Source: Planctomycetaceae bacterium (lineage in GTDB: Bacteria > Planctomycetota > PLA2). From it: a stretch of 64,000 nucleotides of DNA. Under the pieces are notes generated by a model. The model did no database searches and was not told the origin of the DNA. It was given only the letters and a program-made list of their open reading frames with translations. Of the stretch, positions 1 through 8,369 are shown one piece after another (within the stretch, counting starts at the first letter, position 1; each line of letters starts with the position of its first letter). Where the stretch lies: the NCBI GenBank assembly GCA_011525755.1, contig WYBS01000043.1, forward strand, positions 1 to 64,000. Reading direction: 5' to 3'. The position numbers and the translations under genes are program-made.

Positions 1-549
1 CGCGAGGAACGGGTGCATCACGCGCGCGAGCCGCGAGCGGAGCAGCAGCCGCCCCCGCTGCAGCCGCGTCCGCACCGTCGATTCGTTCACGCCGAGGAGC
101 CGCGCGACCTCCGCGCCCGAGAGGCCGTGCAGGTAGCGGAGCTGGAGCGCGTCGCGGTAGTCGGCCGGCAGCTTCCACAGCTCGCGCCGGAGGAGCTCCG
201 CCTCCTCCTTCCCGATCGCGGCGTCAGGGGGGTCCGGGGGCGCCGCCGAGGGCGCGAGCCGCTCCGCGATCGCGTGCTCCCGCGCGCGCGTGGCCTTCGC
301 CCGGTACGCGATCCGCGCGACCGCGGTGAGGAGCCACGCGAGCACCGGCGCGCCCCCGGAGCCCCCCCTCTTCGCCAGCGACAGGTAGGCGGTCTGGACC
401 GCGTCTTCGGCGTCCTCGTTTGAGATCCGCCGCGCGACGGAGAGGAGCGTCCCCCGCGTCTGCCGCACCAGCTCGGCCATCGCCGCCTCGTCGTCCCTGG
501 CGACGTAACGTTCGAGAAGCTCCTCGAGGCCCACACCCCAGTAATGCAT
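1..549 (-). CDS. ECF-type RNA polymerase sigma factor (C-terminus cut by window edge)
   Basis: Reading the minus strand from an ATG at 549 gives 183 open codons that run off the left edge. Residues about 20-75 look like sigma region 2 (with an NEDAEDAVQTAY segment typical of the core-binding helix). Residues about 125-175 look like region 4, with a helix-turn-helix reading GLSGAEVARLLGVNESTVRTR. The order and spacing fit an extracytoplasmic-function sigma-70 family member that redirects RNA polymerase to a small regulon. A GACACT hexamer (561-566, complement) lies 11 bases upstream inside an inverted repeat (556-570), which may be its promoter or an operator. No anti-sigma gene is visible on this side; it could lie beyond the left edge. 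Family call is secure, regulon unknown. Confidence 0.85.
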   Translation of the reverse strand, partial: MHYWGVGLEELLERYVARDDEAAMAELVRQTRGTLLSVARRISNEDAEDAVQTAYLSLAKRGGSGGAPVLAWLLTAVARIAYRAKATRAREHAIAERLAPSAAPPDPPDAAIGKEEAELLRRELWKLPADYRDALQLRYLHGLSGAEVARLLGVNESTVRTRLQRGRLLLRSRLARVMHPFLA

Positions 550-572
550 GGCGGAGCGGGAGTGTCCCGCGG

Positions 573-622
573 AAAAAGGTACCGGGTGCGTTTCAGCTGG
601 CAAAAAAAGAACCCGGTGCCTA
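573..622 (-). terminator. Hairpin with T-tract between helicase stop and sigma factor
   Basis: On the minus strand GGCACCGGGT (620-611) pairs with ACCCGGTACC (587-578), a 10-bp stem with one mismatch, followed by five T residues. This fits an intrinsic terminator just past the helicase stop codon, which itself lies at 620-622. The loop also holds a run of seven T. The A/T-rich flanks and ACCGGGT/ACCCGGT arms also resemble dispersed repeat elements of other genomes, so a repeat origin is possible. Confidence 0.55.
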
Positions 623-2734
623 CCCGAGCTCGAGCTGGCGGCGGGCGTCGACCACGTCGCGGTCGAGGAGAGCGCTCGCCTCGCCGAGCTTCGTCCGCAG
701 CGGGTCGTCCCTGTCGAGCACGCGGCCGAGCTGGCGCATCAGCTGGAGCGCCATCCGCAGCGCGCGCACGAGGTCGCCCTCCGACACGTTCGTGTACTTC
801 TTCAGGTCGTCGAACGTGCTGCCCTTCGCCCACGCGAGCACCACCGAGTTGATCGCGAAGTCCGGCTGCTTCGAGAGATCGCGCAGGCCCTGCCGCTTCT
901 CCTCCTTGCGCCAGTCCTTGACGAGGCCGAGGCACTCCTTCTCGAACCGGATGCCCCGCTCGTCCGCCTCGTCCACCTTGCGCGCCTCGTACACGATCGC
1001 CGTGAAGATCGCGCACAGCTCGAGTACGCTCGCGCGCTCGAAGACGCCCGCGCGGTAGAACTCCGTCACCTGCACCTCGTAGCCGTTGATCATGCGGGCG
1101 AGCTCGCCCGTCGGCGTCGTCCCCTCCCCCTGGATGTAGCCCATCTCGCGGAGCACGCGGATGCGCTGCGCGATCACCTTGTTGCGCGGCGACGCGACCT
1201 TCCTCTGCTGCTTCGTCTCCTGGAAGTGCGCGAAGCTCTTGTCGTACGCGGTGTAGACGTCCTTGCCGAGCCTCAGGAAGAGGTTCAGGAGCGTCGAGTA
1301 CGAGAGGTTGAAGCGGCTCGTCACCCCCTCGCACTCCCCCTGCGTGATCCTCTCGAGCGGGTAGTACTCCGCCTCCTCGAGCCAGATCCGCGAGAGGACG
1401 ATCCCCTCCTCGTCGATCCCCTGCCGCCCCGCGCGCCCCGCCATCTGGAGGTAGTCGCGCGTCTTCAGCCAGCGCACGTCGACGCCGTCGAACTTCTTCA
1501 GCGTGTCGAAGATCACGCACTTCGCCGGCATGTTCACGCCGAGCGCGAAGGTCTCGGTCGCGAAGAGGATCTTCACGTCGCCCGTGGTGAAGAGGCGCTC
1601 GACGATCTCCTTGTAGATCGGGAGGAGGCCCGCGTGGTGGTAGAGCACGCCGTTGCCGGCGAACCGGCGGAGGCGCTGCGTCCCCGGCTGCCCGTCCACC
1701 TCGTAACGAAGCGCCAAGTCGTCGAAGTGCGCGAGGATCTGGCGGCGCTCGTCCTTGTCGAGGAGATCGTGCTTCGCCTCGCGCTCGCAGAGGAGCTCGC
1801 AGTCGCGCCGGGAGAAGGCGAAGTAGAGGGCCGGGAGCCATCCCTCGCGGACGGCGTATTCGAGGGGGTGCCGGGGGGCGCCGTCCGTCCGGAACCGCCG
1901 CTGGCGCGGGTGCTTCATGAGCACGCCCTTGAGCTGCCGCAGCTCCTTCGGCCCGACGTCCGGCACGTAGAGGTAGTGGTGGAGCGGCACCGGCCGCTCG
2001 TGCTCCTCGACCACGTCCATCTCGCACTTCCTCGCCTTCCGGATCCAGCCGGCGAGCTGCTCGATGTTCGGGATCGTCGCGGAGAGCGCGAGCACGCGGA
2101 TGTGGAGCGGCGCGTAGAGGATCGACTCCTCCCAGACGGTCCCCCGCTCCTCGTCGTCGAGGTAGTGGATCTCGTCGAAGACGACGAACTCGACCGGCTC
2201 GAGGCGCTCCGGGCTCTCGAAGATCGTGTTCCGGAAGACCTCCGTGGTCATGATGAGCAGCGGGGCCTCCGGGTTGATCGTGACGTCGCCGGTCATGATC
2301 CCGACGTCGTCGCCGTGCTCGTCGCGGAAGTCCCGGAACTTCTGGTTCGAGAGCGCCTTGATCGGGGCGGTGTAGACGATCCGGCGGCCCTGCTCGAAGG
2401 CGTGCTCGATCGCGTAGTCGGCGACGAGCGTCTTCCCGGCCCCGGTCGGGGCGGCCACGATGACCGACCGGCCGGAGTCGATCGCCTCGATCGCCTTCTT
2501 CTGGAAGGGATAGAGGCGCTTGCCGCGGAAGGTGGCCGGAGGGGACTCTAGGTCGCGATCCTCGATGGAGATGGGCGCAGGATACCGCCCCCCGCGCCAT
2601 TCGTCCCGCGGGATAGGGGTTCGGCGGGGCTTCCGCGCCTCCCTGCGCGCCGAACCGGCCCCCCGCGCGCGCCTTGTGACAAAACCGCACGGCCAAGGTC
2701 CCCGGGGCGGGCCCGGAATCGCGATTTTTCCCAC
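620..2734 (-). CDS. Ski2-like DEAD/DEAH-box RNA helicase with DSHCT domain
   Basis: A 704-residue superfamily 2 helicase. Walker A AAPTGAGKT is near residue 94-102, motif II reads VVFDEIHYLDD, motif III SATIPN, and motif VI QMAGRAGRQG. The C-terminal quarter contains the AIVYEAR signature of the DSHCT domain found in Mtr4/Ski2 and bacterial HelY proteins, so it most likely unwinds RNA in decay or processing. The listed start is a GTG at 2734; the first 45 residues are basic and poorly conserved in style, so a later start is possible. A weak promoter (TATACG, complement of 2770-2775) lies 35 bases upstream. The stop sits in a hairpin that can act as terminator. Family call is firm; substrate is unknown. 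Confidence 0.9.
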   Translation of the reverse strand: MGKIAIPGPPRGPWPCGFVTRRARGAGSARREARKPRRTPIPRDEWRGGRYPAPISIEDRDLESPPATFRGKRLYPFQKKAIEAIDSGRSVIVAAPTGAGKTLVADYAIEHAFEQGRRIVYTAPIKALSNQKFRDFRDEHGDDVGIMTGDVTINPEAPLLIMTTEVFRNTIFESPERLEPVEFVVFDEIHYLDDEERGTVWEESILYAPLHIRVLALSATIPNIEQLAGWIRKARKCEMDVVEEHERPVPLHHYLYVPDVGPKELRQLKGVLMKHPRQRRFRTDGAPRHPLEYAVREGWLPALYFAFSRRDCELLCEREAKHDLLDKDERRQILAHFDDLALRYEVDGQPGTQRLRRFAGNGVLYHHAGLLPIYKEIVERLFTTGDVKILFATETFALGVNMPAKCVIFDTLKKFDGVDVRWLKTRDYLQMAGRAGRQGIDEEGIVLSRIWLEEAEYYPLERITQGECEGVTSRFNLSYSTLLNLFLRLGKDVYTAYDKSFAHFQETKQQRKVASPRNKVIAQRIRVLREMGYIQGEGTTPTGELARMINGYEVQVTEFYRAGVFERASVLELCAIFTAIVYEARKVDEADERGIRFEKECLGLVKDWRKEEKRQGLRDLSKQPDFAINSVVLAWAKGSTFDDLKKYTNVSEGDLVRALRMALQLMRQLGRVLDRDDPLRTKLGEASALLDRDVVDARRQLELG

Positions 2735-3070
2735 CTAACAGATTCCCCAGCCGTCCGGAACAGTTGTTGCGTATAGACAGGTGGATTGACAAGTGAAGAG
2801 CCCAAGCCGGAAGACCGACCGGGAGAACCGCCAGCATCGAGAAGCACCGTGCCGTACTCCAAGTTCCTCCTCCAAAACCCGGTCAGTAAGCCGGAAATCA
2901 CGGCGCCGAGTTCCCTCTTCCGTACCGTACCCTATCCCCACCCACCCGCTTAGATTGGCGTCGTGATCGATACCCCGGGGGCTGGATGCAACGTCCGGCC
3001 CCCGGTTCTTTTTTGTCCTCTTTGGAGGACACACGAGGGGCTCCGGGGACACAGGACGAGGCAAAGGGCT
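2735..3070. other. Gene-free gap between helicase start and fRMsr stop
   Basis: About 335 bases with visibly lower GC than the flanking genes and no convincing reading frame. It holds a possible minus-strand promoter for the helicase (TATACG at 2775-2770) and a hairpin with a T-tract on the plus strand (2975-3014). A second small inverted repeat, GTCCTC/GAGGAC, lies at 3015-3030. Confidence 0.5.
2975..3014 (+). terminator. Terminator-like hairpin with T-tract
   Basis: CCGGGGGC (2975-2982) pairs with GCCCCCGG (2998-3005) and is followed by TTCTTTTTT. The shape is that of an intrinsic terminator on the plus strand, but there is no plus-strand gene upstream in the window. It may stop antisense or read-through transcription, or mark the end of a small untranslated RNA. 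Confidence 0.4.
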
Positions 3071-3544
3071 CTACCGGGTCCAGCTCCGAGAGAGGCGCGT
3101 CGCGACAGCCTCAAGACCCTTCCGATCGGCGTCCCCGAAGGCGTCGGGGAGGTGCGAATCGACGTCCAGCACGGCCAGCAGCCGGCCATCCATAACGAGC
3201 GGGACGACGATCTCGCTCCTCGACCGGGCATCGCAGGCGATGTGCCCGGGGAATGCGTGGACGTCGGGAACGACCATGGTCCGGGCGGAGGCCGCCGCGG
3301 CGCCGCAGACGCCCTTCCCGGCCGGCAGGCGGATGCAGGCGAGCGGGCCCTGGTAGGGGCCTACGGTTAAGGACCCGTCCTCTTCCGGCAGGTAGAACCC
3401 GACCCACGAGAAGTGGTCGAACGTGTCCTTCAGCAGCGCCGCTGCCGACGCCATCGCTGCGATCGGACCCGGGCACCCCTCGAGCAGGGCGGTCATCTGC
3501 TCGGTGACCAGCGCATAGGTTCCCGCGGACGCCGGGCCCTCCAT
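3071..3544 (-). CDS. msrC: Free methionine-(R)-sulfoxide reductase (GAF fold)
   Basis: 157 residues from the ATG at 3544, chosen because a strong GGAGGT ribosome site lies about eight bases upstream and because an earlier in-frame start would run into an intergenic palindrome (3571-3590). The GAF-fold protein carries Cys70, Cys80 and Cys104; this 10- and 24-residue spacing is the same as that of the three catalytic or resolving cysteines of E. coli fRMsr (YebR). The segment around Cys104 reads FPGHIACDARSRSEIVVPL, the family signature. The enzyme reduces free methionine-R-sulfoxide with thioredoxin as electron donor; a trxA gene lies 3 kb away. It appears monocistronic. Confidence 0.9.
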   Translation of the reverse strand: MEGPASAGTYALVTEQMTALLEGCPGPIAAMASAAALLKDTFDHFSWVGFYLPEEDGSLTVGPYQGPLACIRLPAGKGVCGAAAASARTMVVPDVHAFPGHIACDARSRSEIVVPLVMDGRLLAVLDVDSHLPDAFGDADRKGLEAVATRLSRSWTR

Positions 3545-3570
3545 CCATCCACCTCCTCGGGAAGGGTCAT

Positions 3571-3642
3571 GTGCGGCACGCGTGCCGCACCCCTCCTCCA
3601 CAACCTGTTTCAGGACAGCCTCTTACGACAACCTCCGCCGTG
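3571..3642 (+). repeat. Intergenic hairpin repeat, copy A
   Basis: Starts with a perfect 20-base palindrome, GTGCGGCACGCGTGCCGCAC (3571-3590), followed by a segment ending in CTTACGACAACC. Its first 17 bases are identical to copy F at 61182. It separates the fRMsr start from the stop of the PDZ gene. Confidence 0.55.
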
Positions 3643-3650
3643 AAGGACAC

Positions 3651-3664
3651 CTAGCTAGCTAGGC
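3651..3664. repeat. CTAG palindrome at the stop of the PDZ gene
   Basis: CCTAGCTAGCTAGG is a 14-base palindrome. It contains stop codons in all frames on both strands and includes the stop of the dead HtrA gene. Confidence 0.5.
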
Positions 3665-4989
3665 TGGACGGTCAGGAAGGTGGTGACGGGCCCGCGGCGC
3701 ACGAAGAAGACGATCTTCGTGCGCTTCGCCGCGCGGGCGTCCGCAAGGGCCTTTCGGAGGGCGTCCGCGTCCGGCGTCGCGCGGCCGTCGACCTTGAGCA
3801 CGAGGTCGCCGGGCTCCAGGCCGCCGAGCTGGGCGGCCGAGGCCCGCTCGAGCCGCGTGATCACGACCCCCTCGAGGTCGCCGGGCACGCGGTTCGACCG
3901 CCGCCAGTCCTGCGTCAGCGGCTTCACGCGGAACCCGAGGTCCTCGATCTCGGTCTCGGGCGCGTCGGCGAAGTCGAGCGGCCGCGCCTCGAGGGTGAGC
4001 GCCACCTCGAACGCCTTCGCGTCGTAGCCGCCGTCGGGAAGCCGCTCGAAGCGGAGCACCCGGCAGGGGAGCGGCTTGCCGAGCGGCAGCCGCTGCACGG
4101 CCCGGAGCAGCGGATCCCAGTCGTCCATCCGCTCGAAGCGGAGCGGCAGGTCGCCGATCGACTGGACGACGTCGTGGAGCCGGATCCCCGCGCGGTCCGC
4201 GGGCGACCCCTCCGCGACGCCCGTCACGAACGCCCCGTCCACCGGCGTCTCGATGCCGAAGTAGGCCTCGTGGTCGGCGTCGAAGGGCGCGAGGTTGACG
4301 CCCAGCCACCCTCGCGGCCGGTCCTTCCTCGGGAGGGCCTTGGGAACGTCCGCGTAGGTCTCCGCGGGCACGACGACCGCCGTCTGCGGCCCGATCCCGA
4401 GCATGATCCCGAGTCCCTCGGCGACCGTCGGCCGCAGGTCGACGAAGCCGACGAGCCGCCCCTCCGGCGTCGTCGCGATCGCGCCCTGGAAGGACTGCGC
4501 GTCCGCGGGAAGCGCGTAGAGGGCCCGCGGCGCCTCGACCGCCGCCTCGATCCTCGTCGCCATCCGCCGCACGGCGAACCGCATGACCTCGCCGTGGCGC
4601 GAGAGGAGCACCACCTCGTCGCCCGCCCTCCGCGGCGCGCCCTCGAGCACGACGGGCTCCGGCCTCGCGCCGACGAGCCGGACGATCGTGCAGCGGAGGT
4701 CGTCGTCGCCGCCGACGAGCTCCGCCGGGACGATCCTGCCCGAGGGGTCGATCGCGGTCACCCGCAGCGCCTCGTCCTTCTCCGTCGTCGGCTCGAGGGC
4801 GAACCCCACCGCGAGGAGCAGCCCGTCCTCGACCGGCACGGCGGGCGCGAGGAGCGTCTGCCGCGAGGGCGCGCCGAACGACGAGCGCTCGGTCGTGATG
4901 CGCAGGACCCAGATGCGGTCGGCGAGATCCTGCGCGGAGACGGTCCCGGCGAGCAGCAGCAGCGCGATGAGGCCCCCGCGCCCCCCCAT
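3655..4989 (-). CDS. Secreted PDZ protein, catalytically dead HtrA paralogue
   Basis: 444 residues from an ATG two bases after the stop of the htrA gene, so translation is probably coupled. A signal peptide (LIALLLLAGTVSAQ) ends near residue 20. Residues about 30-200 follow the layout of an HtrA trypsin-like domain, but the catalytic positions are lost: the His loop reads GLLLAVGFALE and the Ser loop SFQGAIATTPEGRLVGF, without GNSGG. Two PDZ domains follow (about 215-310 and 375-440; GDLVLKVDGR in the second). I infer a non-proteolytic partner or adaptor of the neighbouring active protease in the periplasm. The gene ends inside the CTAG palindrome at 3651-3664. Confidence 0.75.
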   Translation of the reverse strand: MGGRGGLIALLLLAGTVSAQDLADRIWVLRITTERSSFGAPSRQTLLAPAVPVEDGLLLAVGFALEPTTEKDEALRVTAIDPSGRIVPAELVGGDDDLRCTIVRLVGARPEPVVLEGAPRRAGDEVVLLSRHGEVMRFAVRRMATRIEAAVEAPRALYALPADAQSFQGAIATTPEGRLVGFVDLRPTVAEGLGIMLGIGPQTAVVVPAETYADVPKALPRKDRPRGWLGVNLAPFDADHEAYFGIETPVDGAFVTGVAEGSPADRAGIRLHDVVQSIGDLPLRFERMDDWDPLLRAVQRLPLGKPLPCRVLRFERLPDGGYDAKAFEVALTLEARPLDFADAPETEIEDLGFRVKPLTQDWRRSNRVPGDLEGVVITRLERASAAQLGGLEPGDLVLKVDGRATPDADALRKALADARAAKRTKIVFFVRRGPVTTFLTVQPS

Positions 4990-4991
4990 CT

Positions 4992-6350
4992 TCACTTGAC
5001 CTCCCGGAGCACGGTCACGTCGATCACCGCGCCCCTGCGGAAGGCGATCCGCACCGGGCTCTTCGCCTTGCCGATCACGTCGAGGAACTGGGCGAGCCCC
5101 CTGACCTCGACGCCGTCGATCTCGCGGAGGATGTCGCCGTCCTCGAGCCTCGTCGCCGCCGGGCTGCCGGCGCGCACGCCGGTCACGAGCACGCCGCTCT
5201 CCTCGGGGAGCGCCATCTCGAGCCGCATGCGCGGCGTGATCGCGCGCACGGTGATCCCCCACGCCGCGACCTCGCTCTCGGCGACGAGACCCGTGCCGAG
5301 GGGCTCGGGCACGACCGCGACCTCCATCCGCTCCGTGCCCCGGCGGAGCGAGAGCCGCGCCTCGCTGCCCGCCTTCAGCCGCGCGATCCGGGCGTAGAGG
5401 CCCGGGAGCTGCTCCACGAAGCGCGCGGCGAACGGCTCGCCGTCGAGCGAGAGGATCACGTCGCCCGGGAGCACGCCCGCGCGCGCCGCGGGCGAGCCGA
5501 AGTCCACGCCCGCGACGAGCGCGCCCGACTCCGCCGACGCGAGCAGCGTGTGCTCGAGGGCGCCGAGCGGCTGGAGCCTCACCCCGATGTCGCTGCGCGG
5601 CACGCGCCCCTCGCGCAGCAGCGCCTCGACGACGTCGCGCACGACGTTGCTCGGGATCGCGAAGCCGATGTTGTTCGCGAGGAGCGCCGCGCGCGTGTTC
5701 ACGCCGACGACCTCGCCCGCGAGGTTCACGAGCGGCCCGCCGCTGTTGCCCGGGTTGATCGCGGCGTCCGTCTGGAGCCACGTGTTGTACTTGCCGGTCT
5801 CGTGCCCCGCGACCTGGAGCGAGTCGAGCGTGCGCTCGCGGCACGAGATGATCCCGAACGACACCGAGCGGGAGAGGGAGAGCGGCGAGCCCATCGCGAC
5901 GACGAAGTCGCCCTCCTCGAGCCCCGACGAGTCGCCGAACGTCGCGAAGACGGGCTTCCCGCCGGCGAACGCCGCCGCGGGGTCCACCTTGAGCACCGCG
6001 AGATCGGTGAAGGGGTCGCCGGCGACGAGCTTCGCCTCGACCTCCTTCTTGCTCGCGAGCGTCACGACGAGGAGCTTCCCCTCGCCCGCGACGTGGTAGT
6101 TCGTGACGATGTGCCCCTTCTCGTCGACGAGGAACCCGCTGCCCGTCGAGACGCTCTTCTGCCTGCGCCCGAGCGCGAATCCCTCCTCCACGTTGACGAT
6201 GTGGACGAGCGCCGGGAAGACCTTGTCCTTCGCGGCGAGGACGCGCGCCTCGAGCGGGTCCTCGGCCCCGGCGGCGGGGGGAAGGAGGAGGAGCGCGAGG
6301 AGGGGAAGGGGGGCGAGGCGAAGCACGGGGCCGCGCACGCCGACGGTCAC
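4992..6350 (-). CDS. htrA: HtrA/Deg-type periplasmic serine protease
   Basis: 452 residues starting at a GTG whose last bases overlap the trxA stop (GTGA), the sign of translational coupling. A signal peptide precedes AGAED near residue 30. The trypsin-like domain has the full triad: His86 (TNYHVAG), Asp116 (TDLAVLK) and Ser203 (NPGNSGGPL). Two PDZ domains follow, about residues 255-345 and 360-445. It degrades or refolds damaged envelope proteins. The downstream gene is a dead paralogue, so the operon trxA-htrA-dead HtrA reads as an envelope quality-control unit. Which substrate class it serves cannot be told from sequence. Confidence 0.93.
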   Translation of the reverse strand: MTVGVRGPVLRLAPLPLLALLLLPPAAGAEDPLEARVLAAKDKVFPALVHIVNVEEGFALGRRQKSVSTGSGFLVDEKGHIVTNYHVAGEGKLLVVTLASKKEVEAKLVAGDPFTDLAVLKVDPAAAFAGGKPVFATFGDSSGLEEGDFVVAMGSPLSLSRSVSFGIISCRERTLDSLQVAGHETGKYNTWLQTDAAINPGNSGGPLVNLAGEVVGVNTRAALLANNIGFAIPSNVVRDVVEALLREGRVPRSDIGVRLQPLGALEHTLLASAESGALVAGVDFGSPAARAGVLPGDVILSLDGEPFAARFVEQLPGLYARIARLKAGSEARLSLRRGTERMEVAVVPEPLGTGLVAESEVAAWGITVRAITPRMRLEMALPEESGVLVTGVRAGSPAATRLEDGDILREIDGVEVRGLAQFLDVIGKAKSPVRIAFRRGAVIDVTVLREVK

Positions 6351-6682
6351 CGGGCCGGGGCGCCGATCAGCCGGTCGATACGCTCGCGCAGCTCGCTCTC
6401 CTTCTTCAGCCCCACGACCGTGTCGACGGCCTTGCCGCCCTTGAAGAACACGATCGTCGGGACCGCCCGGACCCCGAACTGGCTGGGTGTCTGGGGCGCC
6501 TCGTCGATGTTCAGCTTGCCGACCTTGAGCTTGCCCTTGTAATCGAGGGCGAGCTTTTCGACGATCGGGGTGAGCGCCTTGCACGGGCCGCACCACGTCG
6601 CGAAGAAGTCGACCATCACGGGAGTCGCGGAGGAGAGGACCTCCGAGGAGAAGTTCTGATCGTTCAGCGTGCTCAGGCTCAT
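6347..6682 (-). CDS. trxA: Thioredoxin
   Basis: 111 residues, standard thioredoxin length, with the active site WCGPC at residues 30-34 and the conserved cis-proline in VRAVPTIVFF. It has no signal peptide, so it acts in the cytoplasm, donating electrons to reductases such as the fRMsr encoded nearby. It is the first gene of the trxA-htrA-PDZ operon. A TATACT hexamer lies nine bases before the ATG, so the mRNA is probably leaderless or nearly so, and the hexamer is shared back-to-back with the divergent ligase gene. Confidence 0.95.
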   Translation of the reverse strand: MSLSTLNDQNFSSEVLSSATPVMVDFFATWCGPCKALTPIVEKLALDYKGKLKVGKLNIDEAPQTPSQFGVRAVPTIVFFKGGKAVDTVVGLKKESELRERIDRLIGAPAR

Positions 6683-6691
6683 GACCGCCGC

Positions 6692-6699
6692 AGTATACC
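6692..6699. promoter_or_regulatory. Back-to-back -10 element in an 18-base divergent gap
   Basis: The palindrome GTATAC (6693-6698) gives TATACT on the minus strand, nine bases before the trxA ATG, and TATACC on the plus strand just before the ligase start. Only 18 bases separate the two start codons, so both transcripts must begin at or next to their start codons or their promoters must lie in the opposing gene. Confidence 0.5.
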
Positions 6700-6700
6700 A

Positions 6701-8335
6701 ATGGGGTCCACACACGCCGTGAACACCGTCAACCGCTTCGTTTTCGAGGCCCTCTCGCGCCACGCGGCCCGCCCGATGCAGACCGCGCGCGACCGCACGT
6801 GGACCTTCGCCGAGGCGGCGGCCGCGATCCACGGCGTCGCGCGGAGACTCCGGGATCTGGGGGTGAAGCCGGGCGACCGCGTCGGCCTCATCGCGGAGAA
6901 CTCGCCGCGCTGGCTCCACGCGTACGCGGGGATCCTCGCCGCGGGCGGCGTCGTCGTGCCGCGCGGGACCGACATCGGCGAGGAGGAGCTCGGCCACATC
7001 CTCGACCACAGCGGGTGCGAGGTCGTCTTCGCGGGGACGGACGCCGCGGCGGCGCGCATCCACGGCGGCCGCCGCGTGCTGCGGCTCGACGGCGACGACT
7101 TCCCGGCCCCCGAAGCCCCCTCCGATTCCGACCTCAGGACGTATGCCGAGCTGCGGGCGCCGGACGACCTCGCCGTGATCCTCTACACCTCGGGCACGAC
7201 CGGACGCCCGAAGGGCGTGATGCTCGAGCAGCGAAACATCGCGCACAACATCCGCGTGCTCCCGCCGATCGTCGGCATCGAGCCGGGCGACCTCTGGGTC
7301 TCGGTGCTCCCGTCGTGGCACACGTTCGAGCAGACGGTCGAGCTCGTCGGCGTCGCGTGCGGCTGCCGGATCGTCTACAGCGACAAGCGGCGCTTGCGCG
7401 ACGACCTGCGCGAGCACCGGCCGCAGTTCTTCGCCTCGGTGCCGCGCATCTGGGAGACGATCCACAAGGGCGCCATCGACGCGATCCGGAAGCGCGGGAA
7501 GCTCGCGAGCTTCCTCTTCGACGCGTCGTGCGCGGGGTCGCGGATGTGGCGGCGCGGGAACCCGCTCGGGTGGCCGCTGCACATGCTCGGGAGGAGGCTC
7601 TTCTACGGGAAGATCGCGGCGGCGACGGGCGGGCGGCTCAAGTACGCGATCAGCGGCGGCGGCGCGATCCCGCCGCACGTCGACGAGTTCTTCTGCAACG
7701 CGGGGATCCGGCTGCTCGTCGGCTACGGGCTCACGGAGACGGCGCCGGTCGTGGCGCTCCGCGACCCCAGGGACAACGTGATCAGCACGATCGGCCGCGC
7801 GGTGCCGGAGACGGAGATCCGCATCAGCCCGCAGGGGACGATCCAGGTGAAGGGCCCGCAGGTGATGCGCGGCTACTACAAGGACGAGGAGCTCACGAGG
7901 AATGTGCTCGACGCGGACGGCTGGTTCGAGACGGGCGATCTCGGCCGGCTGACGCCGAAGGGCGATCTCGTCTTCGTCGGCCGCGCGAAGGAGACGATCG
8001 TCCTCTCCGGCGGCGAGAACGTCGAGCCGGAGCCGATCGAGAGCGCGCTCCTGAAGACGGGCCTCTTCCATCAGGTGATGGTCGTCGGGCAGGACCGGAA
8101 GGCGCTCGCCGCGCTCGTCGTCCCGGAGGCGAACGTGACCGACGAGCGGATCCACGACGCGCTGAAACGGTGCACGGGGGTTCCGGGGGGCTTCCGCACG
8201 TTCGAGGCGGTGAACCGCTTCGCGAAGATCCCGCTCCTCACGCCGGAGGACGGCCTCCTCACGCAGACGCTCAAGATGCGCCGGAACGCGATCGCCGCGC
8301 GCTACGCGAACACGATCGACGCGCTCTACGCGTAG
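6701..8335 (+). CDS. AMP-dependent acyl-CoA synthetase (long-chain fatty-acid ligase type)
   Basis: 544 residues of the ANL adenylate-forming family. The P-loop-like motif YTSGTTGRPKG is at 162-172, GYGLTETAP binds the adenylate, and GWFETGDLG plus GRAKETIVLSGGENVEP mark the hinge and C-terminal lid. The catalytic lysine is probably in LLTQTLKMRR near the C-terminus. The layout is that of FadD-like enzymes that activate fatty acids with ATP and CoA. Two starts are possible: ATG 6701 or GTG 6719 (in frame), the latter leaving room for a short leader after the TATACC element. It stands alone; no beta-oxidation genes are near. Confidence 0.9.
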   Translation: MGSTHAVNTVNRFVFEALSRHAARPMQTARDRTWTFAEAAAAIHGVARRLRDLGVKPGDRVGLIAENSPRWLHAYAGILAAGGVVVPRGTDIGEEELGHILDHSGCEVVFAGTDAAAARIHGGRRVLRLDGDDFPAPEAPSDSDLRTYAELRAPDDLAVILYTSGTTGRPKGVMLEQRNIAHNIRVLPPIVGIEPGDLWVSVLPSWHTFEQTVELVGVACGCRIVYSDKRRLRDDLREHRPQFFASVPRIWETIHKGAIDAIRKRGKLASFLFDASCAGSRMWRRGNPLGWPLHMLGRRLFYGKIAAATGGRLKYAISGGGAIPPHVDEFFCNAGIRLLVGYGLTETAPVVALRDPRDNVISTIGRAVPETEIRISPQGTIQVKGPQVMRGYYKDEELTRNVLDADGWFETGDLGRLTPKGDLVFVGRAKETIVLSGGENVEPEPIESALLKTGLFHQVMVVGQDRKALAALVVPEANVTDERIHDALKRCTGVPGGFRTFEAVNRFAKIPLLTPEDGLLTQTLKMRRNAIAARYANTIDALYA

Positions 8336-8369
8336 CGTCGCCGCGGCGGGCTACGCTCGCTCCCGGCGG

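Noticed and set aside
87-2837. Very long minus-strand open frame across the sigma factor and helicase
   Set aside because: Its composition is Arg/Ala/Gly/Pro-rich without domains; it is a GC-frame shadow of the helicase and the sigma gene, which both carry complete family motifs in other frames.
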